Source: Actinomycetes bacterium | Lineage (GTDB): Bacteria; Actinomycetota; Actinomycetes; Actinomycetales; Cellulomonadaceae | Assembly: GCA_023461115.1 (NCBI GenBank) | Contig: JAEWOA010000227.1 | Location: forward strand, 1-7,832 | Length of the DNA: 7,832 bases | Direction of reading: 5' to 3' | Translations under genes and position numbers: made by a program | The notes under the pieces: generated by a model | Seen by the model: only the letters and a program-made list of their open reading frames with translations | What the model was told of the DNA's origin: nothing | Database searches by the model: none | Shown: one piece after another, positions 1 to 7,832 of the stretch | Layout: the number at the start of each line of letters is the position of its first letter | How positions within the stretch are numbered: position 1 is the first letter of the stretch

Positions 1-748
1 CGCCCGTGTTGCGCAGGTACGCGTCGACGGCGAACGCGGCCTGCTGGCGCGGCGGCACGACGGGCGACGACACGAGCACGACCGCCTCGATCGACGGGTC
101 GTCGACGGCCATCACGGGGGCGATCCAGCCACCCTCGCTCTCGGCGTAGACGCTGACGCGCGCGGGGTCGACCTCGGGCCGGTCCCGCAGCAGGTCGACC
201 GAGCGCAGGTAGTCCTGCGCCATCGCGACGTAGTCGCGGTGCCGCGTGGTGTACGTGTCGAGCCGCTTGTCGGGGACCATCGCGACTACGCCGTGCTCGG
301 CGAGCGCTCGCGCCTGCGCCGTGAACGCCTGCGCGAACTTCCCGGTGCCCGCACCGTGCACGAACACGACACCGGGCAGCGGGCCCGTCGCACCGACCGG
401 CACGCTGATCCGCGCCTGCACGCTCGTGCCGTCCAGCGGCACGGTCACGACGACCTCGCGCACGTCGTACGTGCGCAGCGAGGGCGCGCCCCCGATCGCG
501 GTGCGCGCGGTCTCGACCTCGACGACCCGCTCGAGCGGCTCGGGCGTCCAGCGGGGACCGAGGACGGCACCGACCACGGCGAGCAGCACCACGCCCAGCG
601 CGACGCCCGCGACGACCCGGTAGAGGTTCTCGGGACGCCCCGCGGGCGCGCCGGGGTCGCGCCGGCGCACCACGCGACGCCACGTGGACGTGGGGGCGGC
701 CGGCTCGGGGGCCCCGTCCTGCGGGAGCCCGGTCACCTCGGGGACCAC
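1..748 (-). CDS. Membrane-anchored alpha/beta hydrolase, 3' end outside window
   Basis: Reading the minus strand from a GTG at 748-746 gives about 249 uninterrupted residues running off the left edge. The N-terminus is a Pro/Ala-rich and then Arg-rich cytoplasmic tail (1-44), followed by one hydrophobic segment (about 45-63). The rest would therefore lie outside the membrane. The hydrolase part starts near 95. It has an HGAGTG oxyanion-type loop at 131-136 after a hydrophobic strand, and a nucleophile elbow A-E-S-E-G-G with Ser204 (Ala replaces the first Gly of GxSxG). The Asp/His partners are expected beyond the edge. This looks like a serine esterase or peptidase-like hydrolase; the substrate cannot be told. 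The start follows the era stop by 6 bases, and the GAGG that would serve it overlaps that stop, so translation is probably coupled to era. A GTG at 736-734 is an alternative start. Family is fairly sure, function is not. Confidence 0.8.
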   Translation of the reverse strand, partial: MVPEVTGLPQDGAPEPAAPTSTWRRVVRRRDPGAPAGRPENLYRVVAGVALGVVLLAVVGAVLGPRWTPEPLERVVEVETARTAIGGAPSLRTYDVREVVVTVPLDGTSVQARISVPVGATGPLPGVVFVHGAGTGKFAQAFTAQARALAEHGVVAMVPDKRLDTYTTRHRDYVAMAQDYLRSVDLLRDRPEVDPARVSVYAESEGGWIAPVMAVDDPSIEAVVLVSSPVVPPRQQAAFAVDAYLRNTG

Positions 749-754
749 GTCACC

Positions 755-1690
755 TCAGAAGCCCAGCCTGCCGAGCTGCTTGGGGTCGCGCTGCCAGTCC
801 TTGGCGACCTTGACGTGCAGGTCCAGGAACACGCGTGCGCCGAGCAGGGCCTCGATCTGCGTGCGGGCACGCGTGCCGACGTCACGCAGGCGGGCACCGG
901 CGCGGCCGATGACGATGGCCTTCTGGCTGTCGCGCTCGACGTACAGGTTGACCCGGACGTCGAGGAGCTGGCGCCCGTCGGCGCCCGGGGGCTGGTCGCG
1001 CGGCACGATCTCCTCGACGACCACGGCGAGCGAGTGCGGCAGCTCGTCGCGCACGCCCTCGAGCGCCGCCTCGCGGACGAGCTCGGCGACCATGACCTGC
1101 TCGGGCTCGTCGGTCAGCTCGCCCTCGGGGTACAGCGCCGGCCCCTCGGGCAGGTGCCCGACGAGCACGTCGGCGACGACGTCCACCTGGTAGCCGTCCT
1201 GCGCCGAGACGGGCACGACGTCCGCCCACGCGCCGAGCTGGTCGACCGCGATCAGCTGCTCGGCGAGCCGCTCGCGCGGCACCTTGTCGGCCTTGGTGAC
1301 GACGGCGACGACCGGGACCCCGGCGCGGCCCTCGGGCGAGAGCCGCGCGAGCTGCTCGGCGATGAACCGGTCACCGGGGCCGATCTTCTCGTCGGCGGGC
1401 AGGCAGAAGCCCACGACGTCGACCTCGGTCAGGGTGTCGCGCACCAACGCGTTCAGCCGCTCGCCCAGGAGCGTGCGCGGCCGGTGCAGCCCGGGGGTGT
1501 CGACGAGCACGAGCTGCGCGTCGGGCCGGTGCACGATGCCGCGGACCGTGTGCCGCGTCGTCTGCGGCCGGCCGGACGTGATGGCGACCTTGGCGCCGAC
1601 GAGCGCGTTGGTGAGCGTCGACTTGCCGGCGTTGGGACGCCCGACGAAGCACGCGAAGCCCGAGCGGAAGTCGGGGTTGGTCTCAGTCAT
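755..1690 (-). CDS. era: GTPase Era
   Basis: This 311-residue protein has the family's usual length. Era binds GTP and the 3' end of 16S rRNA and takes part in 30S subunit assembly at the inner face of the membrane. The G motifs are all visible: G1 GRPNAGKS (17-24), the G2 threonine region around QTTR (43-46), G3 DTPG (64-67), G4 TKAD (132-135) and G5 VSA (161-163). The C-terminal KH domain carries its GxxG loop as IGRAG (261-265), followed by the end strand VFLDLHVKV. The ATG (1690-1688) overlaps the stop of the upstream corC-type gene as ATGA. A GGAG at 1701-1698, 7 bases before the start, is a good ribosome-binding site. It lies third in the run ybeY, corC-type, era, which is the normal actinobacterial order. 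No defect seen. Confidence 0.97.
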   Translation of the reverse strand: MTETNPDFRSGFACFVGRPNAGKSTLTNALVGAKVAITSGRPQTTRHTVRGIVHRPDAQLVLVDTPGLHRPRTLLGERLNALVRDTLTEVDVVGFCLPADEKIGPGDRFIAEQLARLSPEGRAGVPVVAVVTKADKVPRERLAEQLIAVDQLGAWADVVPVSAQDGYQVDVVADVLVGHLPEGPALYPEGELTDEPEQVMVAELVREAALEGVRDELPHSLAVVVEEIVPRDQPPGADGRQLLDVRVNLYVERDSQKAIVIGRAGARLRDVGTRARTQIEALLGARVFLDLHVKVAKDWQRDPKQLGRLGF

Positions 1691-2964
1691 GGTGTTGCTC
1701 CGTCGTTCTCGGCCGCGACCGGGGTGTCAGGGACGCGGCTCACCAGCACAGTGGCGAGCCGGCGCCGGCGGCCCTCGACCCGCTCGGCCTCCAGGCGCAG
1801 GCCGTGGATCTCGCCCGCGGATCCGGGCAGGGGGATTTTACCGAGTGCTTTGGACAGCAGACCGCCGGCGGAGTCCACGTCCTCGTCGTCGACCTCGAGC
1901 CCGAACAGCTCGCCGAGCTCGTCGCGGCCGAGGCGCGCGGGCACCCGGAAGACGCCGCCGCCCAGGTCCTCGACTACCGGACCGCTGGGATCGTGCTCGT
2001 CGGTGAGCTCGCCGACGATCTCCTCGAGCACGTCCTCGATGGTCACCAGCCCCGCGATGCCGCCGTACTCGTCGACGACGAGCGCGATGTGCGACGAGCC
2101 CTCCTGGAGCTCGCGCAGCAGGTCGTCGACGGGCTTGGACTCGGGCACGAAGACCGCGGGCCGCGCGAAGTTCTCGACGGGCGACTCCAGCGCGGCGGGG
2201 TCGCCGCCCGCGCCCACGAGCCGCGCGACGACATCCTTGAGGTAGACCACGCCGCGCAGATCGTCGACCGAGTCGCCCACCACCGGCACGCGCGAGTAGC
2301 CCGAGCGCAGCAGGAGGTTGAGCACCTTGCGCGCGGGTGTGCCCACCGAGGCGGTCAGCATGTCGGTGCGCGGCACCATGACCTCGCGCGTGAGCGTGTC
2401 CCCGAGCTCGAGCACCGAGCGGAACAGCTCGCGCTCGTCGGCCTCGATCACCTCCGACTCGCTGACCCGCTGCACCATGTCCCGCAGCTCGTCCGGGTCG
2501 TCGACCAGGCCCGAGGCCGACGAGGCCCCGCCGAGCCCGCCCGCGAGCCGCGCCGCGAGCGTCAGCGGCCGCGAGACGAACGTCAGCGTGCGCACGGGGT
2601 GGCGCCGCCCGAGCGTGCGCGGGCTGACGCGCACCAGCACGTACGCGATGAGCCCCGCGAGCGCGACGGCCACCAGCAGCACACCCCACCACGGCAGGCC
2701 AGACGCGGCGACAGCGACCGTGAGGCACACGATCGCGACCATCTCGGCGAGCAGTCGCACGAACGACGCCCCCGACGCGACGCGGCGCGGGTGCTCGACG
2801 AGCCGCTCGACGCGCGCCGCCGCGGGATTGCGGTCCGCGAACAGCTCGGCCACCGCGGCGCGCGTCACTCGCAGCACCGCGACCTCGCCCGCGGACATGA
2901 CGGCCGCGGCCGCGATGCCGAGCACCGCGACCGCGATCAGCACGCCGACCGGGACGTCGCTCAT
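1687..2964 (-). CDS. CNNM/CBS-pair membrane protein (hemolysin, CorC/HlyC family)
   Basis: This 425-residue protein has the family's full layout. Hydrophobic segments lie at about 6-24, 66-89 and 92-113. A linker and acidic region follows, then a CBS pair starting at MVPRTDM (196-202) with the second CBS ending at VDEYGGIAGLVTIEDVLEEIVGEL (297-320, strongly conserved). A C-terminal CorC_HlyC domain spans about 330-410 (VFRVPARLGRDEL...GLLSKALGKIPLPG). Relatives are Mg2+ or Co2+ efflux proteins; many 'hemolysin' labels are historical. SAGEVAVL at 24-31 matches the TM1 S..E motif. The family's usual Asn-containing TM2 motif and Glu-x-x-Pro-Lys motif are not seen; in their place are SFVRLLAEM and VRVSPRTLG. 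Transport is therefore uncertain. The ATG at 2964 has GAGG 4 bases upstream. The gene is in the same frame as ybeY and is reached through two micro-ORFs. Its 3' end overlaps era as ATGA. Confidence 0.92.
   Translation of the reverse strand: MSDVPVGVLIAVAVLGIAAAAVMSAGEVAVLRVTRAAVAELFADRNPAAARVERLVEHPRRVASGASFVRLLAEMVAIVCLTVAVAASGLPWWGVLLVAVALAGLIAYVLVRVSPRTLGRRHPVRTLTFVSRPLTLAARLAGGLGGASSASGLVDDPDELRDMVQRVSESEVIEADERELFRSVLELGDTLTREVMVPRTDMLTASVGTPARKVLNLLLRSGYSRVPVVGDSVDDLRGVVYLKDVVARLVGAGGDPAALESPVENFARPAVFVPESKPVDDLLRELQEGSSHIALVVDEYGGIAGLVTIEDVLEEIVGELTDEHDPSGPVVEDLGGGVFRVPARLGRDELGELFGLEVDDEDVDSAGGLLSKALGKIPLPGSAGEIHGLRLEAERVEGRRRRLATVLVSRVPDTPVAAENDGATP
1835..1840 (-). promoter_or_regulatory. 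Candidate internal -10 box TAAAAT upstream of era
   Basis: Inside the corC-type gene, minus strand 1840-1835 reads TAAAAT, five of six matches to TATAAT, about 145 bases before the era start. It sits in a short AT-richer patch with codons AAA, GCA, GGT and AAA that are rare in this window. No clear -35 element is seen at 16-18 bases, so an internal promoter is only a possibility. Confidence 0.2.
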
Positions 2965-2991
2965 CGGGCCTCGCTCATCGCGCGCTCATCG
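2958..2991 (-). repeat. Three CGATGAGCG repeats forming an ATGA micro-ORF relay between ybeY and the corC-type gene
   Basis: On the minus strand CGATGAGCG occurs at 2991-2983, 2980-2972 and 2966-2958. The first copy contains the ybeY stop overlapped with an ATG (2989). That ATG reads Met-Ser-Ala-Arg and stops at 2977-2975, in an ATGA overlap with the second ATG (2978). This reads Met-Ser-Glu-Ala-Arg and stops at 2963-2961, in an ATGA overlap with the corC-type start (2964). Three one-base frame steps return to the ybeY frame. A repeat expansion of an ancestral ATGA junction is the simplest origin. Confidence 0.85.
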
Positions 2992-3434
2992 GGTCGCGAG
3001 GAACGTGAGCAGGAGGCGGCGCTGCAGCGCGAACATCTCCTTCTCCTCCTCGGGCTCGGCGTGGTCGAAGCCGAGCAGGTGCAGGATGCCGTGCGTCGTC
3101 AGCAGCAGCAGCTCCTCCGCGGTCGAGTGGCCCGCGGCGTGCGCCTGCTGCGCGGCCACCTCGGGGCACAGCACCACGTCTCCGAGCAGGCCGGCGGGCG
3201 TCTGCGCGCCCTCCCGGCCGGGCCGCAGCTCGTCCATCGGGAACGACAGCACGTCGGTGGGGCCCGGCTCGTCCATCCACTTGACGTGCAGGTCGGTCAT
3301 GGTGTCGGAGCCCACCATGAGGATGGACAGGTCGGTCTGCGGGTGCACGTGCATCTGGTCCAGCACGTACCGCGCGAGGTCCGCGAACTCGGCCTCGTCG
3401 ACCTCGTAGCCGGACTCGTTGTTGACCTCGATGC

Positions 3435-3438
<4 letters not shown>
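2986..3438 (-). CDS. ybeY: Endoribonuclease/rRNA maturation factor YbeY
   Basis: YbeY is a zinc-dependent RNase-like factor for 16S rRNA 3'-end maturation and ribosome quality control in the cytoplasm. The signature HGILHLLGFDH is complete, with putative zinc ligands His116, His120 and His126. The conserved block WMDEPGPTDVLSFPMDE (54-70) is also present. With the ATG at 3438-3436 the protein is 150 residues and begins MSIEVNNESG, as actinobacterial YbeY proteins do. This ATG overlaps the phoH stop as ATGA. An in-frame ATG five codons earlier (3453) would give 155 residues but has no ribosome-binding site and a longer overlap, so I reject it. It follows phoH and precedes the corC-type gene and era, so it is probably co-transcribed with them. 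Its TGA stop (2988-2986) lies inside the first of three ATG-containing 9-bp repeats. Confidence 0.97.
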
Positions 3439-4430
<992 letters not shown>

Positions 4431-4508
4431 GTGCTCGGCGGTGCGCCGCGTCCTCCCACTCTCGTCCCGCTGCGTGCCCGACCGGGCGCGGCCGCGGATG
4501 TCGTGAGG

Positions 4509-4514
4509 AGTCTA
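4509..4514 (-). promoter_or_regulatory. Candidate -10 box for the phoH operon
   Basis: On the minus strand TAGACT (4514-4509) fits the TANNNT pattern of actinobacterial main-sigma -10 boxes, in otherwise very GC-rich DNA. It would give a leader of roughly 70 bases before phoH. No good -35 is present 16-18 bases upstream, so support is weak. Confidence 0.25.
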
Positions 4515-4578
4515 CCGACCCGCCTTCGCCTCTTCGCTCCTGGAATTGGCCCCGCGCATGATCGCGCAGGTCAGCGAG

Positions 4579-4598
4579 AACCGGACCATGGTCCCGTT
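4579..4598. promoter_or_regulatory. Operator-like palindrome upstream of ppdK
   Basis: The core GGACCATGGTCC (4583-4594) is a perfect 12-bp palindrome. It extends to AACC-GGACCA / TGGTCC-CGTT, 20 bp with a single mismatched pair (4582 with 4595). It overlaps the candidate -35 element TTGAGA at 4597-4602, as a repressor operator would. The regulator is unknown; it is not the DasR-type TGGTCTAGACCA site. Whether it serves ppdK, phoH or both cannot be read from sequence. Confidence 0.45.
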
Positions 4599-4625
4599 GA
4601 GAGGCCCCAGCGGGGGGTCAAGACT
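4597..4625 (+). promoter_or_regulatory. Weak candidate promoter for ppdK
   Basis: TTGAGA (4597-4602) resembles a -35 box. After a 17-base spacer the hexamer AAGACT (4620-4625) matches TATAAT at only three positions. The placement, about 80 bases before the start, is sensible, but the -10 match is poor. Confidence 0.2.
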
Positions 4626-4634
4626 GGGCGTGTC

Positions 4635-4660
4635 GCCGCCGGGCAACGCCGCCCGGCGGC
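4635..4660 (+). promoter_or_regulatory. GC-only 10-bp hairpin in the ppdK leader
   Basis: GCCGCCGGGC (4635-4644) pairs perfectly with GCCCGGCGGC (4651-4660) around the 6-base loop AACGCC. In RNA it would be very stable and is followed directly by UAGGAGGAG. It could be a leader control element, a transcript stabiliser or, less likely, a terminator, as no U-run follows. If the transcript starts downstream of it, it has no RNA role. Confidence 0.5.
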
Positions 4661-4674
4661 TAGGAGGAGCGAGC

Positions 4675-4690
4675 CGGGCAACGAGGCCCG
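4675..4690 (+). promoter_or_regulatory. Second, shorter hairpin in the ppdK leader
   Basis: CGGGC (4675-4679) pairs with GCCCG (4686-4690) around the loop AACGAG. It repeats the left arm and loop start of the preceding hairpin: GCCGGGCAACG occurs at 4638-4648 and at 4673-4683. It ends 4 bases before the ppdK ribosome-binding site. Confidence 0.4.
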
Positions 4691-4694
4691 ACGC

Positions 4695-4700
4695 GGAAGG
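4695..4700 (+). promoter_or_regulatory. ppdK: ppdK ribosome-binding site that decides the start
   Basis: GGAAGG lies 8 bases before the GTG at 4709, which is near-ideal spacing. The GTG at 4700 overlaps this site and so could not use it. This supports the 901-residue protein. Confidence 0.75.
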
Positions 4701-4708
4701 TGGCAATC

Positions 4709-7414
<2,706 letters not shown>

Positions 7415-7419
7415 CCGGT

Positions 7420-7459
7420 CTGGAGTGCACGCTCACCCACCCGCGAGCGTGCACTCCAG
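7420..7459. terminator. 15-bp perfect hairpin between convergent ppdK and rsmE, possible bidirectional terminator
   Basis: CTGGAGTGCACGCTC (7420-7434) is the exact reverse complement of GAGCGTGCACTCCAG (7445-7459), separated by 10 bases. The stem begins 5 bases after the ppdK stop and is symmetric, so rsmE transcripts could form it too. There is no T-run on either side, so it is not a classical intrinsic terminator; U-less hairpins have been proposed as terminators in actinobacteria. The right arm belongs to the first of the five tandem repeats, so the single left arm could pair with any of five partners. Confidence 0.6.
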
Positions 7460-7537
7460 CCGCGAGCGTGCACTCCAGCCGCGAGCGTGCACTCCAGCCG
7501 CGAGCGTGCACTCCAGCCGCGAGCGTGCACTCCAGCC
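7443..7537. repeat. Five perfect 19-bp tandem repeats
   Basis: The unit GCGAGCGTGCACTCCAGCC occurs five times head to tail with no spacer and no mismatch: 7443-7461, 7462-7480, 7481-7499, 7500-7518 and 7519-7537. The unit length is not a multiple of three and the array lies between two stop codons, so it is not coding. It ends one base before the rsmE stop triplet. There are no unique spacers, so it is not a CRISPR array. Perfect identity suggests recent expansion by slippage or selection for sequence. Each unit contains the palindrome GTGCAC. Confidence 0.97.
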
Positions 7538-7538
7538 G

Positions 7539-7832
7539 TCAGGTCCAGCGGCCTAGGCGTTGGGCGAGCAAGGCCAGCGCGACGGGGCCCGCCGTGGAGG
7601 TGCGCAGCACGTGCGGGCCAAGGCGCGCGGTGGTGGCGCCCGCCGCGACGAGGCGCGCGAGCTCGTCGTCGCCGATCCCGCCCTCGGGGCCGACGATCAC
7701 GAGCAGATCGCCCGACGACGGCAGCGGCACGTCGGCAATCGGCGCCGCGGACTCCTCGTGGAGCACGAGCGCCGCTCCCCCGCCAGCGACGACCGCGCCC
7801 ACGAGGGCGGCGAGCTCCTTGCTCGTCACCGC
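7539..7832 (-). CDS. rsmE: 16S rRNA (uracil-1498-N3) methyltransferase RsmE, C-terminal fragment
   Basis: The frame is open to the right edge and shows the last 97 residues of a protein that is normally about 240-250 long, so the PUA-like N-terminal domain and the start lie outside. RsmE is a SPOUT methyltransferase that modifies U1498 in the decoding region of 16S rRNA. The trefoil-knot SAM site is clear: LLVIVGPEGGIGDDEL (visible residues 43-58) and LGPHVLRTSTAGPVALALL (71-89), where Ser replaces the Glu of the classical LRTETA motif. The GTG at 7829 is internal to the conserved fold and is not taken as the start. The stop (7541-7539) abuts the tandem repeat array. In other actinobacteria rsmE lies upstream of phoH on the same strand; here ppdK intervenes in the opposite direction. 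Confidence 0.92.
   Translation of the reverse strand, partial: AVTSKELAALVGAVVAGGGAALVLHEESAAPIADVPLPSSGDLLVIVGPEGGIGDDELARLVAAGATTARLGPHVLRTSTAGPVALALLAQRLGRWT

Larger units (their letters stand above)
4431..4708. promoter_or_regulatory. Divergent intergenic region between phoH and ppdK
   Basis: This 278-base stretch must contain the promoters of phoH (leftward) and ppdK (rightward). Small open frames cross it on both strands, but none has a convincing start site or recognisable protein. It holds a near-perfect 20-bp inverted repeat (4579-4598), a weak promoter-like pair beside it, two hairpins sharing GCCGGGCAACG (4635-4690), an isolated AGGAGG (4662-4667) and the ppdK ribosome-binding site (4695-4700). 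Bases 4431-4508 show nothing further that I recognise. Confidence 0.75.

Noticed and set aside
239..2245. Long plus-strand open frames opposite the hydrolase, era and the corC-type gene, and similar ones to 4796
   Set aside because: Same GC-driven shadow effect. They cross several well-supported gene boundaries and have low-complexity composition.
4635..4690. Guanidine-II (mini-ykkC) riboswitch
   Set aside because: The two hairpins carry ACGC and ACGA in their loops, but the first breaks the ACGR rule, the loops are two bases longer than the tight tetraloop, and ppdK is not a known target gene.
4512..4706. 64-codon minus-strand ORF in the divergent control region
   Set aside because: It covers the palindrome and hairpins, lacks a ribosome-binding site and has no recognisable features.
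4558..4708. Small plus-strand ORF or leader peptide starting at ATG 4558 upstream of ppdK
   Set aside because: The frame stays open far into ppdK in another frame, has no good ribosome-binding site and no recognisable or leader-like sequence.
7443..7537. CRISPR array or replication iterons
   Set aside because: The units are directly adjacent without spacers, and there are no cas or replication genes; the array lies at the 3' ends of two housekeeping genes.

Overview
The window is very GC-rich (by eye about three quarters G+C), codons end almost always in G or C, and GTG starts are used. The gene order is that of an actinobacterium. The protein sequences look like Cellulomonas or a related member of the Micrococcales, but the exact genus is an inference.

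Layout, left to right. Bases 1-748 (minus strand) hold most of an alpha/beta hydrolase with one N-terminal membrane anchor, cut by the left edge. Then come era (755-1690), a CNNM/CBS 'hemolysin' CorC-type membrane protein (1687-2964), ybeY (2986-3438) and phoH (3435-4430). All are on the minus strand and are packed as one operon transcribed from about 4.5 kb towards 1. phoH/ybeY and corC/era join through ATGA overlaps. ybeY and corC are linked by a chain of two micro-ORFs. Bases 4431-4708 form a divergent control region with an operator-like palindrome and two GC-rich hairpins. Bases 4709-7414 (plus strand) encode pyruvate phosphate dikinase (ppdK). Bases 7415-7538 separate two convergent genes and are almost entirely repeats: one inverted copy plus five perfect 19-bp tandem copies. 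Bases 7539-7832 are the C-terminal end of rsmE on the minus strand, cut by the right edge.

Functionally, the minus-strand genes form the conserved actinobacterial ribosome-maturation cluster. RsmE methylates 16S rRNA, YbeY and Era act in 16S 3'-end maturation and small-subunit assembly, and PhoH is the ATPase that commonly accompanies YbeY. The CorC-type protein is a usual passenger. ppdK, a central-carbon enzyme interconverting pyruvate and PEP with ATP/AMP and Pi/PPi, sits in the opposite orientation between rsmE and phoH and splits the cluster.

I see no mobile element, CRISPR array, tRNA, rRNA or new defence or biosynthetic system. The unusual signals are small: the repeat array at the ppdK/rsmE convergence, the micro-ORF relay between ybeY and corC, the palindrome and twin hairpins before ppdK, and a CNNM domain that seems to lack the family's usual ion-path motifs.
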